Origin: Chrysomallon squamiferum
Lineage: Eukaryota; Mollusca; Gastropoda; Neomphalida; Peltospiridae
NCBI GenBank assembly: GCA_012295275.1
Contig: CM022678.1
Coordinates: 17,007,165-17,071,164, forward strand
DNA length: 64,000 nt
Reading direction: 5' to 3'
The notes beneath the pieces were generated by a model. It made no database searches and was not told where the DNA came from. It was given only the letters and a program-made list of their open reading frames with translations. Positions 50,110 through 62,309 of the stretch are shown here, piece by piece (the stretch's first letter is position 1; the number at the start of each line of letters is the position of its first letter). The position numbers and the translations under genes are program-made.

Positions 50110-51200
50110 TGGTCACTATGTAAATATATACATACAAACATATATACAAACATTCACACTCACACATATATACTTACATTGAAATATGGAGATACATGCA
50201 TATACATACACACATACGCACACATGTATACACTTCTGAGTAATTTTATTTATTTATTTATTTATTTGTTTATTTATTTATTAGTTTGTTGTTTTGGCTC
50301 TTTTTTTTTTTTTTTCTATTGTTGCTTTTGTTGCAGGGTAACTATTTTTCAGGTATCAGCAATTTGAAACAGTTAAAAGTTAGAACGCCCATCAGACACA
50401 CAATAATTTCAGAATTAAAGGTTCAATCTTAAATAATATTTACTAAAAATTTAACTAAAACTTAGAATAATAGTTCATCAGAATTTAATTATCAAAAATT
50501 TAATAGTTCCTCATATGACGTAAGAACGTGTTACCGAATATGGTTCAGCTTAGCGCCTCACAAATTGCGTGTGAACTCAATAAGATTAGACTCCAAACAA
50601 ATAGAGGTTCATACTAAAGATACAATCTACAAAACTTGTTAAAATATTTGCTATTAAATAATAGAAAGGCACATAAATCAAAAAAAAAAAAAAAAAAAAA
50701 AAGAGAGAGAGAGAAAATAAAAATGTGGGGGGGGTAGGGCTTTATATAGCTGATGGCGTCACCAAGTCTAAATTTGACACTGCGATCAATCCAGAAAGGC
50801 AAAGGGCTCACAGTAGTCAGTCAAAAGTCTACTGATGTCCCTAGCGACAAGCTTAACGTCTTCTGCTTTAGAGCAAAAGGATACGCCCTACACGTGATGA
50901 GGTCACGGCTACAGAAATAAAAACAGCTCCCAGATATTTTGTATACTGTACTCAGTGTTGTTACTCTACTTATTTCTAGTCATACTTCGTCATTAATCAA
51001 GATTAACTTGGTGGCCGAAAATTATAAATCTGTTACATTTTTTTTTTTGTACTACTGTTTTAAATAATAGATTAAAATTGTATTTGAGCTTTTATTTCAA
51101 GTTCTAGCAGGATTTCGGAAGGAGTATTGTACAAATGACCAAAGTTACACATTACGTGGATACTAGAATGAAAATGTTTGTGAGGTAAAGAAAAAAGATA
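50110..51200. other. Intron 1 of copy 5: no gene seen
   Basis: ATAC/TTTA tetranucleotides to 50290, then AT-rich sequence including a poly-A and a short G-run (50725-50740). Homologous to intron 1 of copies 1 and 2. Confidence 0.55.
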
Positions 51201-51219
51201 TTTTTCTTTTAAAATTTCC

Positions 51220-52110
51220 TTTGATCTCCATAACTAATTCACTTACCATACAAATTATTCTCATGAAGTTGACAGTTAACGAATCCTGAATTATTATCTT
51301 TAACATGACCTTGATTGTAATTAACAAAAATAAATTTTGCTTAAACCAATTAAATTTTATTATTGCATGCTAAATATTATATTTAAACGTATAGACCCAC
51401 ATAACTTAGGAGAATGTTTGGAGGTAAATGAGTTTTTAGAGGTATAACCTTAGTGTATAATCTTCTAGTTACTTTAAGCTTCAATTTCACTCTGTTTTAC
51501 CATATTGAGTTTTCTAATGATATATTGCTCAAAAGAGTCTAATGAAATAGTGAAGAAACTTTACTAAAAAAAAAAAGAAGAATATTTAGAATAGAAGTCG
51601 TGTCAGGCCGGAAAATGTTTCCTTTACTCGAGAAGAGGTCATGGATACCGGTATAAAGACATCGCCTACATATTTTTAAACTGTGCTCACTGTTGTTAAT
51701 TAAAATTAGATTGGCGGGGGAGGGGGAAATTATAGACCTATTACCTTTATTTTTACTACTTTGTTAAACAATAGATTAAATTTGTATCTTGAAATAATAT
51801 ACTATTTCACATTCAGGTAGGATTTAGGAAGGACTATTGTACAAATGACCACGTTTACACATTATGTGGATAATAAAATCGAAATTATTATTCAATGTGC
51901 AAAAAAAAACTTCTTAGTTTTAAAATCTGAATGGATCTCCATAACTGATTTCTTCAAATACTACACAATTTGTTGTCATCAAGTTGGCGTCTAACGAAAC
52001 CTTCAATCACTATGCTTAACGCAACGTTCATTGTAATTAATGAATATACATTTTGCATAAATCAACTAAATTTTATGACTGTATGCTTTAAATTCAATTT
52101 AGTGACAAAG
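51220..52110. repeat. Dispersed repeats and direct repeat in intron 1 of copy 5
   Basis: Two copies of the GATCTCCATAACTGA repeat (51220-51400 and 51930-52100) flank the direct repeat 51580-51890 that matches 2777-3075. The order is the same as in copy 1 (1555-3290). Confidence 0.65.
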
Positions 52111-52489
52111 TTTGGGTGCGGGGAAATGTTTTGAGGCTAGAAAACACGCTCTGCTGACGTCTCTATCAGACAGTGTGTTTGCACGTGTAGCTGATTTAAA
52201 CTTCAAAATCACTGTTTTACTACATATAAAATATGGCTGTTTCTAATGATATATTTATGAAAAGAATCTGTTATGGAAATAGGGAGAGAAACTTCACGAA
52301 AGTTTTTCAGTACATTATGAAGGACTATTAATACAGGCACTTTGGAGAATATTATATATATATATATGGAAATAAATTCTACAGCTATATGTATTTTTAT
52401 AACAAAGTCTGATGAGCCTTTAATTGTTGTTTTCTTGATGAGATGTAAGTATATTTCGTCGCAGAGTGTATTTGTAACATGTATCATAT

Positions 52490-52640
52490 ATATATAGATA
52501 TATAGATATATAGATAAATATATAGGTAGATAGATAGAAATATGGATAGATACATATACAGATAGCTAGATCAAATCGAAGGATAGACACATAGATAGAT
52601 AGCTAGATAAATACATGGATAGATACATAGATAATATAAA
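52490..52640. repeat. Degenerate (GATA)n
   Basis: GATA/TAGA tetranucleotides, imperfect, in intron 1 of copy 5. Confidence 0.8.
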
Positions 52641-52914
52641 TTTAGATGCGATGCAGAATCATATTTCATTTACTTATAGTTAACTACTACATTTACAATA
52701 CAATTCTCGAATCCTGTGTTATCCTGTGGTCTCATTAGTTATTTTTAAGAAGCTATAAAACAATTAGGCTATTTTATGTGGTAGAAACATTTAAATGTCT
52801 CACAGATATTTAAGACAAAAAAAAAACACGCACACGTATATGCACATACAAACTTCAAATACAAAGGCAACACACAGATTGAAATACATATTTAAAGAAG
52901 TCAAATACACTTAC

Positions 52915-52975
52915 CTGTCTGCGATAAAACAAACAGTAGAATTATCATCGGGAACATGTTTAATTCAGCTTCCAT
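52915..52975 (-). CDS. Receptor copy 5, exon 1: signal peptide (pseudogene)
   Basis: MEAELNMFPMIILLFVLSQT, donor ACAG|gtaagt, phase 1 out. In-frame ATGs at 52975 and 52957. Intact, although later exons are broken. It faces the first exon of copy 6, 2.1 kb away on the other strand. Confidence 0.76.
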
Positions 52976-53225
52976 CGCGTGAATCGGGTATATCAATGTT
53001 CTTGTAAATCCGGTAGCGAAAAGGTCATTCGAGTTTCCTGTGACAGTTCTTCTACAGGTAACACACTATCTTAAAATGTCGAATACTTTAGACGAAGAAG
53101 AAAGAAGCTAAAAATACTAGAATGTACTGTGATTTATAGTCGCTTCTGCCTACTTGCAATTTCAGTTTTCTTGTATGTCACAGAATAAAAATAAAGATTT
53201 TCTCATATTTTACAACGACGCATGT

Positions 53226-53235
53226 CTATATTTAG
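53226..53235 (-). promoter_or_regulatory. MEF2-like motif upstream of copy 5
   Basis: CTAAATATAG on the minus strand, about 255 bases upstream of the start codon. Confidence 0.3.
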
Positions 53236-53299
53236 AACAGAGATCATACTACACTGGAAATACTTACCTTTGTATGTACTTACGAATGTACACGCTCTG

Positions 53300-53415
53300 A
53301 TTAATTAATTTATTTATTATTATAGTATTATTACTATTATTACTATTATTACTATTATTATTATTATTATTACTATTATTATTACTATTATTATTATTAT
53401 TATTATTACTATTAT
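53300..53415. repeat. (TTA)n/(CTA)n trinucleotide tract
   Basis: Degenerate TTA/ACT repeat in the divergent spacer between copies 5 and 6. The Asn-rich frame is rejected. Confidence 0.9.
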
Positions 53416-54097
53416 TTAGTTTTATTATTATCTGTTTACAAAAGTGATATAATGAAAAGAATATCACTTTTTGATATATGAAAAGAAGTAAAACACGCCG
53501 TAATGAGTAAAGTGACCAATGGAAATATCCTAAAAATTATTCTAGGTTGGCCGTTTCCATGTTTATAAGAAGGAAAACATTTAAAACACTTTTGTGACAC
53601 TTATATTAAACATAAATACAGTGTGTTTAATGATGAGTGAAATGTAAAATGTCTATATATTTTTATTTATAAATATCTGTAACTGACAATACGAGACAAT
53701 TACATTTTGTGAAGAACAGAAGAAAATGAATGTTTACATTCAGGCCGTTAGAAAACTCAGATAGTAAATATTTGCTTGAGTATGTCTATATGTCTGTGAG
53801 TGTCCGTTTAGCTGTTTTTATTTACTTATCAATTTTATACAGAATCTGCTTTGAAAAAAAAATTCTGGAAATGGAAGATTTTACAGTTTGAATTTATAAT
53901 CATATACTGAGTAAAATTTTCAGATAACCTTTTTTCTGTTTTAAACTAATAACAATAATTCAGGAGTGTGGTAAAGGATACTAAAAACAATAATAATAAC
54001 ATTAAGAACAACTGTTATAATAAAAATATAAATCAAATAGATCTTCTTTTCATTTTCTTCGTCTTTCATATAGAGATGCATGCTAAAGTACATGTAA

Positions 54098-54191
<94 letters not shown>

Positions 54192-54642
54192 CTCTCTCTA
54201 CGTCTTTCTTCGTCAAAAGTCTTTATATATCTTTCTGTAACTATTTGTGTCTCTCTCTTTATATATCTCTCTAACTCTGTGTCTGTCTTTATCTATCTAT
54301 CTCTTTATCTTTCTCTTTATATCTCTCACTCTAACTCTTTCTCTCTTTCTCTCTCTCTGACTCTGTCTGTCTGTGTCTCACTCTAGTTTATCTCTTTTTC
54401 TGATCTCACTCTATATTTCTCTCTCACTCTGTCTCTCTCTCTTCTCTTTATCTCACTGTCTCTCCGTCTGTCCCGCGCCCTGTCTCTGTCTTTCTCTGTG
54501 TGTGTATCTGTATATATATTTAAATTTATGAGTTTTCTTTGTGTATGTTTGCATGTTTGTATGTGCGTATTCTAATATGTGTATGCGTGTCTGTTTACGT
54601 GTCTACCTGCGTCAATTCATGTATGCCTTTGTGTGCCTGTTT

Positions 54643-54722
<80 letters not shown>

Positions 54723-54809
54723 ACTTTACTTGTATTTACTTATGTATCAATACATGTGCATTCGTACGTATATACAAAGGAAATATTTCCGTGTAGTACG
54801 ATCTCCATT

Positions 54810-54819
54810 CTAAATATAG
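54810..54819 (+). promoter_or_regulatory. MEF2-like motif upstream of copy 6
   Basis: CTAAATATAG, 257 bases before the start codon, in the upstream block shared by the family. Confidence 0.3.
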
Positions 54820-55075
54820 ACACACGTCACTGTCAGTATGAAACAATGTCTATTTTTATTCCATGACCTACAAGGAAACTGAAACACTCGATTGGGGTAA
54901 AGAGACCACAAACAACAGGACATTGTACAATTTTTAGACAAATATAAGTATTTTTGCTTTCTTCTTTAAATATTTAACATGTGAAGATAATGTATTACGT
55001 ATAGAAGAACAGATACTGGGAACTGGAATAACTTTCTTGCTCACGAATTTACAAGAACGTTGAAATACCCGATTC

Positions 55076-55142
55076 ATGCGGACGGAAGTTGAATTAAAAA
55101 TGACCTCGGTAATAATTCTGCTGTTTCTTTTAACTCAGACAG
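55076..55142 (+). CDS. Receptor copy 6, exon 1: signal peptide
   Basis: Plus strand. MRTEVELKMTSVIILLFLLT, donor ACAG|gtaagt, phase 1 out. A charged n-region of eight residues is followed by a hydrophobic core. ATGs at 55076 and 55100 are both in frame. It joins the ShK exon at 60011-60121 across a 4.9 kb intron holding the integrase relic. Confidence 0.82.
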
Positions 55143-55779
55143 GTAAGTTTATTTGAATTCTTGAAAAATGTGTTTGAGTGTGCACGTGTGTTGTGCCTGA
55201 ATTATGTTAAACACACTTAAAATAAATTACTTCATTTGTATTGTGTTAAAAGTAACGACACACAAATGAGAAAATTTGGACAGGAAAATACAGACTCAAA
55301 AACTTGTTTTTAGAATTCTTAAATCCTGCTTGAACTTCAATTAGTATATCACTACAAGATACAGTTTTAATCTATTGTTTAACACACTAATTAATAGATG
55401 TAATGTTTACCCTCGCCTGCCTTTTAATTTTATTTACAACAATGAGTACACTATAAAAATACCTTGGAGCTGTTTCTTTTTCTGTAGCCGTGACTTCAAT
55501 ACATATAGGATGTTTCCCTTTTCTCTATAGCACAGGTCGCTGACCTTGTCGTTAGTGCCCATGCGCAGCCGTTTGACTGATTATTGTGGCCGTTTTGTCT
55601 TTTTGTTTAGATCCTTTTCTAGGTTTCCTTGTTACGATCACCCATCGTTTGTGTAGCCTGAATCCGATTGATAGCGGCTTTTGTATTCTTCCAGTAGTGT
55701 GACAGAATGGAGGAAGTTTCCATTTTCAGTACGACCTCTGCGTCAAAAGCGACAGCGATTTTCGGCAACTCCTTCTTAC

Positions 55780-56480
55780 GTCATATGTTCTTAGGCCTCG
55801 TGCAGTTTGTACGTTCTTACGTCACAGGAGAAACTGTTAAATTTTTAATCATTAAACTTTCATGAATAATTATATGAACTTTTACTTAAATTTTAGTAAA
55901 TAGTATTTAAGTTTAATCCCTTAATTCTTAAAATATGATGTTTCTGATGGGCGTTTCAACTTTCCACTGTTGAAAGTGGGTGATTACCTGAAAAATGGTA
56001 GCCTCGCTTTGTTCTAAATATTATCTCTCAGCACAAAGACACACATATATGCTATGCACATGACGTGGTAGTCAAAATAGAAGAAGAAGAACAACAATAC
56101 CATAAATCAAAAACAAAATATTTTAAATATAAACATACAATAATAATAATAAATGCAACAAACCTAAAAATAATTAAATAAATAAAATTACACAGAAAAT
56201 AATTGTATAACCAAAACAATGTACATACGTACATATTTATGAACATATGCATGTATGCATGTGTGAATGTATATTTGCATGTATATATATTAGTCAGTGT
56301 GCAAAACCAGTCATTTGGCCTAATGTCTGAAATGTTTAGGCATTTAGCCTAACGCCCAAGACCGTCAGGCGTTTGGACTAATGTCTAAAATTTCCAGGAA
56401 TTAGGCCAATCGGCTGAAATAGACCTCTAGGCACTAGGCAAAATGACTGAATAAAAATGAATGACTTACAATTACATGAA
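55780..56480. other. Intron 1 of copy 6: no gene; short repeat at 56300-56460
   Basis: AT-rich intron. 56300-56460 holds about five degenerate copies of a ~30-base unit built on TTTGGCCTAATGTCTGAAAT, partly self-complementary. Nothing else is recognised. Confidence 0.5.
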
Positions 56481-56484
56481 AACA

Positions 56485-57011
56485 TTTGTTCCGAAACACA
56501 TCTGTTTGTTACAGCTGTTAAAACTTGAGTGACATCTTGAATTGCAGAAAAGACTCTGCTTAAAACAATTAAAACGTTTTGTTTGACACCTCTTTGTCCC
56601 CGCTCATTTGCATTTTACAAATCCTTGTCCACCTGCGGATGACTCATTTGACACTGCTGCTCTAAGATGCATCGTCATCAGTATTTACAATCACTCGCAG
56701 CAGGTTCCAGGGATCACCACGGCCCCTGTTCTCGACTTCAATAGTCACTGCCACGTTGTATCCTTCTTGTTTAGTGGTAAACACAACACAACTGCGTTTT
56801 ATCATCCGCTCAGCTTGCTAAAATTGAGCATCTTGGGCGAGTTTTCGCTTGGTGCTGATGTACGATGTCGACACAGGAACTGTTTTCGGCAGCAACTGGT
56901 CATCCTTGGAGTTGGAAGGCAGCTGCTCAAACTCAGAATTTGGTAGGAACTGGTCTGGGTTCGATGCGGACGGCAATTGGTCAAGCTCCGATTTGTCGGA
57001 CAAAGCGGTCG
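56485..57011 (-). pseudogene. KRBA2-like integrase relic, last exon
   Basis: Minus strand. Acceptor ttttag at 57012, then LSDKSELDQLPSASNPDQFL, a TAG stop at about 56820, and in the same frame QAERMIKRSCVVFTTKQEGY and VENRGRGDPWNLLRVIV, ending with a Cys-rich tail GGQGFVKCK...KRFNCFKQSLFCNSRCH (CXC-like). Both blocks are typical of the C-terminus of KRBA2-like proteins found in many invertebrate genomes. At least two stops show it is dead. Confidence 0.68.
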
Positions 57012-57266
57012 CTAAAATGAAAGAAATTTAGAGATAAATACATGGTGTTTGGAAAATTGTGGAAGGCAAATTTCATAATATTTTTTCTAGTAATTGTGTG
57101 TCATTCTTGACCAGTCAATCTGCTAGAATTTATCCTGAATGTTACAATATTTGTTAGAAATGTATGAATGACATTCGCCATAAAAAAAAAAAAGACAAAC
57201 TGGATCTCCTCAAGAGAACATACTGTAATATTTGCGTTTAATTCAAAAAAAAAAATTGGGACTTAC

Positions 57267-58039
57267 CTAATAGCAGTGCAAGAAGGTCGTTACAGTCTGC
57301 CAACGACTTCATGATGTAGTGAAGCTGATGTCAGTCCAATACACGCCTCCATTCCAAAGACAGCTGAATTCAGTGATTGCTTGATGCCAGCTCTGTAGCT
57401 CGAGTTTTTCCTGAACTGAATAAATTGCATGCCTACACTCCAGTTCTTTGCGTCATTCCCAATCATCAAGGCTACTAACAGATCTCTAATGTCTCAGTTT
57501 CGTCGCTGTACAGAGTCCTGGCTTCGGGCGTGTCTTCGTTTCCCATGCAGAGTAACCAAATCGGTCCACAATCCCATCAGTTCCTTGACTACAACAGCTG
57601 TAAACGCGGATTCGTTGACACTCTGCCAGGCACGAGAAGCTCCAAACATCAGGAAGACGTCAGAGAATACAGAAGTTAGTCAAATTATCCTGGTAAACCA
57701 TGACACGCTTGTACTTTCAACATGGTAAGGACTGCATATCCACAAGATCGACTTGACCACGTGGAGAAAACTCCTTAGTCAGAATAGGTTTAACCACCGC
57801 AGCTTTCGTTGTTGTCCTCTTGTGTTTCTGTTGACAGTCCGTGGATAACGCCTTGAACAATTCGATAGCTTGACGTTCACATTCACATATTTTTGGGATA
57901 GTTCTTTCAGCATTCGATCACGTCCGCCGTGGTCTTTTGAGAGGTGTGCCCGCTTGATAACTTCAAAGGTATATTCAATGGAAACGTAGTAGAGAGGAGT
58001 TTCTTCATCTGTTTGGCGCTTCTTAGTCTGTTTCTGCAC
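57267..58039 (-). pseudogene. KRBA2-like integrase relic, main exon (inverted copy)
   Basis: Minus strand. Begins MQKQTKKRQTDEETPLYYVS and contains HLSKDHGGRDRMLKELSQKY (integrase zinc-binding region), then decayed integrase core to a good donor TTAG|gtaagt at 57266. The N-terminal part present at 22957-23150 in the plus copy is deleted. The shared intron (57012-57266) shows this was a cellular-type, spliced gene rather than a bare transposon frame. Confidence 0.68.
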
Positions 58040-58069
58040 TGATAAACAAATTATTATATGAAATTATAC

Positions 58070-58225
58070 ATTAATGTCTCTTGTATTTTTCTGGTATATT
58101 TTTCTTGCATTTAACAACATAGGATCATTACCTTAAAATATATAGTGATATTCATCTCCAATTTTGTTAGGATTACAAATATGACATGTTCTCTCTTCTC
58201 TTAAACCATCGTCCACTTTGAAAAG
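58070..58225 (-). mobile_element. Non-LTR retrotransposon fragment (inverted copy)
   Basis: Minus-strand relic of the fragment at 22545-22720 (CHICNPNKIGDEYHYIF, then a stop). Confidence 0.55.
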
Positions 58226-58229
58226 GATT

Positions 58230-58990
58230 TTGAACATTGAAACAAATTAATATGCTAATCAGAGCAAGCTGTTCCGAAGCACGTTGAAAAGGAAATGGAA
58301 AAAAATTAACGTGCTAATCAGAGCAAGCTGTTGTGAAGCACGTCTGCGACGGGCACGCTTTCTGACAGGTCAGCGGGCGCGTCCGTCGCAGATTTTATAC
58401 CAGCTAACAACATGTTGATGTAACAATAGCACTACCATTAATACCTACCATCTAATTGGTCTACGATGTTAGAATAACACAACAATAAGGCAAAATAGAG
58501 TGTAAACAATATGTCTTTAAATTATGTTTCAATATTATCAGTGTTTGATACATATGTAACTAGTATGTTTTTTAATGGTGGTGAGATAAAGTTCTCAAAA
58601 AGTGGATGTTATTGAGAGCATTCACTTAGATTTTTCTTTTAATATTTTAAAAGTTTAAGGTTCAACCACAACTATTTTGAATTGGGCAGATTTCCGTCAG
58701 TTTATGATTAAATATTGCATGAAATTAATTAGGACAACAAATTCTAGTTGATATTATTGAAAAATAATTGGGTGATTTTTATTAGGAAAACTTTTCATGA
58801 ATTAGACAGAGATGTTGATTTCAGTCTGAAGCGCCCTATATAGCCGCCACGTCGTTATGGATTACCTATTTTTTAAGCTGATCGGAATTATTTACAAGCT
58901 TTATTCGTACAAACAGACTCAAACAAACAAGTGTTCAGCCTCTTGTCATTATTTGTGTATCCAATATAAATGTTTTTGTTTAACGAAAGC
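58230..58990. other. Rest of intron 1 insertion in copy 6
   Basis: Inverted counterpart of about 22100-22540, with an extra partial duplication at 58250-58350 (AGAGCAAGCTGTTxxGAAGCACG twice) and a short GC-rich stretch at 58350-58395. No gene is seen. Confidence 0.5.
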
Positions 58991-58999
58991 GGTAGAAAA

Positions 59000-59592
59000 C
59001 CTGTATGAAAACCTTTCATAAATTTTCTTCAATATTTACGAGCAAAGGACTCTTTTTTTAAATACATCATCAGAAAGAGCAATATTATATATAGTAAAAA
59101 CTCAGTGATTTCGTTGTTTTCCTCGCAGTTTTCAAAACAGAAATTTAAACCGCGGTCTTTGCTTACTGACTGACGGACGGACGGACAACGACGACGAAGA
59201 CAAACGACGGCATCAGTTCTATAAAATCTCAAGTAATCTAGCAGGATCTACCTCAGGTAAAAATGAGTATAAAACACAGTCTAATCCTCTGAAGACCTCA
59301 TGTAATTTGTGATGTCTTAAGCTGTTGCATATTCGTTAACACGTTCTTACGTCATACCTGAAACTGTAAAGTTTTTACTCATTTTAATCAGTATTATTTG
59401 AGTTTAATCCCTTAATTCTGAAATTATTATGTGTTTTGTGGGCGTTCCAACGTTTCACTGTTTGAAACTGGGTGAAAATTGGCTGCCCTGAAACAACGAT
59501 AACTAAAAATCTAATAAAATACACGAATAAACAAACAAAAAATTAAACAACATTATTTAGGAAATAAACAAACAAACAAACAAACAAACAAA

Positions 59593-59623
<31 letters not shown>

Positions 59624-60010
59624 ATTCAATTTATCAGAAAATAACTTTATAACTAGTTGTATCCGTGTATGTATGTATGTATTTTGTATGTAAATATTTT
59701 CAATAAGTGTGGCTGAATGTATGTTATAAATTTACGTTACAATGTACGAATATATGTGTGATTGAATTTATTTTTTAATGTTTCTATGTATGAGTGTATG
59801 TATGTATGCGCGCGTGTGTGTGTATATATATATATACATACATACACACACTCACACACACATACATAACTGTGTATATAGATAAATGTACGTTTGTTTA
59901 TATTCAATGCAAGTTTTTACAGTTTCTTTGTATGATTTGTGTATTTGTATGGGTCTATATGTATGTATGTCTCTTTGCTAAGTATAATGTTTTTTTTTCA
60001 ACTTCTTCAG
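59000..60010. other. Distal intron 1 of copy 6
   Basis: Inverted counterpart of 21130-22090. Contains (AAAT)n/(AAAC)n at 59570-59625 and GTAT/CACA repeats at 59660-59970. No gene is seen. Confidence 0.55.
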
Positions 60011-60121
60011 GTTCAGTTAACAGTTTCATATGTAAAGACAACATAGACGTATGTTCTACCTTTAAATACTGCCCGCCGGAAATGGAAATGCGCTGTATGA
60101 AGACTTGTGAAGTTTGTACAG
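60011..60121 (+). CDS. Receptor copy 6, exon 2: ShK domain
   Basis: 111 nt, phase 1/1: SFICKDNIDVCSTFKYCPPE, then CMKTCEVCTG. Six ShK cysteines. Acceptor cttcag, donor ACAG|gtaacg. Intact. Confidence 0.86.
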
Positions 60122-60149
60122 GTAACGTTGTCACGGTTTTAGCATAGCA

Positions 60150-60575
60150 GAGTCAACTGGAGCAGCATAGATAAAAAAGATAGTTCATATGTTAATAACG
60201 ATACATACACTATACAGTTGATATGTCCAGTCAGGATACACACACACAGTATAGTTGATAAGTTAAGTAAAGATATAGATATACACAGGGTAATTGGTGC
60301 ATTATGTAAGCACAGATATACAAAATATTTGGAATGTTAAACGATGATAGCTAACTAGGATAGATGAATCATATACATGTCTGATAGGATAGATACCAGA
60401 TAGGAACGGATATATTAGTAAGGATGTGCATTCAGAAAACAAACATACTACATAAGTTATTCAGAATTCCATGACAGTAGACATATTTTAGGTAGGATAG
60501 ATACCCATGATATATAATAGCATACAAAGGAAAGCTATGTATTAGGCAGGATAGCTTGTATAAGTAGGATATGTG
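60150..60575. repeat. Intron-2 minisatellite of copy 6
   Basis: Inverted relative of 20520-20985 with units like ATAGTTGATAAGTTAAGTAA and GGATAGATACC. Confidence 0.72.
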
Positions 60576-60991
60576 TACAGGTTACAGCTATGTTAAGATA
60601 CGATTGATGGATACACGTAATACTTGGCATATACAAGATATAATTGATTGTATAGATATATAGGATGTAACGGCTGGCAGTTTAATTTTGTGAGTGTACA
60701 CATACACATACGAACATGCACATACCAAATACAAAACAGTCACAAAAACATTGCCATTTTTTATTTGTGTTAATAAATATAATGATTTCTCTTTTTGTAC
60801 ACATGCATACTCAGACACACTATTTCTATTTTAATTTCAGTAAGTCAATATAGTTAATTACGTTCGCGCGTACACACCAAACCTTGCATCAGCTGTCTCA
60901 TTTTTTCTTTTAAATACTACAAGTGTGGTAGCAGTGCACTCACAACATCCTATAATTCTGAGTAAATTAATGCCAGTAATTTTATTTTTAG

Positions 60992-62090
60992 ATGAGGGGT
61001 GTTCTGAAGGTTATTACCATGGAGATGGCGATACGTGTAAACCCTGTTCTGTGAAAGACACAAAAAATTCACAGAGTTACAAAGAAAGATGTAATACATT
61101 TTGTCCCAGTAACAAAACGCGTGGTAAAAACTGTGATATGATGTGTAGTGACAGTTGCTTGGATAAAATATGTTACAGATGGACGGGTTATTGTGTACGT
61201 TGTCCTTCTGGATTATCTGGACCACGTTGTAAGCAGCACTGTAATAACACCGACGACAAAGGTTTCTGCATCGGTGACTGTTTTCCTGGTTTTTTTGGTT
61301 CACAATGCAAAGAAAAGTGTCCAGACGGATGTAAAGACAAAGTCTGCAACAGAAAGACGGGAAACTGTATACAATGCCTCCATGGATTTTGGGGTAGACT
61401 TTGTAAGCTTCGTTGTTCAAATAACTGTCTAAACAGTTCCTGTAATAAAAGCGGTAAATGCTCTACAGGTTGCAAACTTGGGTTTTTTCGGAATGAAATG
61501 CTCAAAGAAATGCAGCGGGAGCTGTCAACATCAGGTATGTAACAGAGAAAACGGATCATGTTGTACGGATCGTCGTGTTTCTGGTGACTATTACGGAGTC
61601 CGTAACAAAGACTGTTCTGATAATTGTCTGAATTCTACATGTGATCGTACAACCGGGAAATGTAAGAAAGGATGGTTGGTGTCAAAGGAACTGATATTTA
61701 TGGCGCATTTTGCAACTATTCTTGTGGCTCGGAATGCCGTGTTCGATGTGATAATATCTCAGGAATACGTTGAATGCAGGGCGGTTTACCATGGAAGAAA
61801 GGGAGAACATTGCACCGATTTCTGTCCTAGGAATTGTAAAGAATCATGTGATCAGCTTTCAGGACGATGTTTTCATGGATGTTTTTCTGGTTACCATGGT
61901 ATCTACTGCAACAAATCATGCCCCGCTAACTGTCTGGGAAGTGCATGTCATCAAAACAACAGAACGTGTGTAGACGGATGTGTAACGTCGTTCTATGGAC
62001 CGACCTGCTCAAATAGATGCAGTGACAACTGCGCTGTATGTGATGCTAATGGGATCTGTAGTTTGTCTACAAATGATAATCACGACGAAT
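60992..62090 (+). CDS. Receptor copy 6, exon 3: EGF-like repeats (frameshift)
   Basis: 1099 nt between acceptor tttag and donor GAAT|gtaagt; one base over a multiple of three. It opens DEGCSEGYYHGDGDTCKPCS and carries the MEGF-type modules (CIGDCFPGFFGSQCKEKCP, CPRNCKESCDQLSGRC, CSDNCAVCDANGICS). An extra T in a six-T run at 61483-61488 shifts the frame and would stop at 61540-61542. Later a +8 insertion (about 61672-61690) and a +1 (about 61760) cancel, turning one EGF module into a Cys-poor stretch. If the T-run is an assembly error, the exon is open throughout. Confidence 0.82.
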
Positions 62091-62139
62091 GTAAGTATTC
62101 AGCAGTATACATCCGTACAGTCGCGCGCGTTCGCACAGA

Positions 62140-62142
62140 CTT

Positions 62143-62182
<40 letters not shown>
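62140..62182. repeat. (CA)n after the EGF exon
   Basis: Short CA microsatellite about 50 bases after the donor, which lets the EGF frame read on into Thr-His repeats if unspliced. Confidence 0.9.
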
Positions 62183-62184
<2 letters not shown>

Positions 62185-62309
62185 GGATACATACATATGC
62201 ACATGCATTATACACACATATATACACAAGCAAAAAAAATGTAAATAAATATAATAAAACAAATAAAAGATAAAATTTTTTCTGATATCAAGTTTCTTCT
62301 CATTTTGTC

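Larger units (their letters stand above)
53490..55610. repeat. Right arm of the ~2 kb inverted duplication (partner 3340-5330)
   Basis: See 3340-5330. This arm carries the start of copy 6 on the plus strand. It contains (TC)n at about 54103-54187, TC-rich sequence to 54500 and (GT)n at 54653-54719, longer than the CA tract of the left arm. Confidence 0.75.

Noticed and set aside
56608-56946. 112-residue plus-strand frame
   Set aside because: Antisense shadow of the KRBA2-like last exon.
60011-60121. ShK exon as a free peptide toxin gene
   Set aside because: The exon is spliced in phase between a signal exon and a large EGF exon of a membrane receptor. ShKT is a common domain outside venoms.
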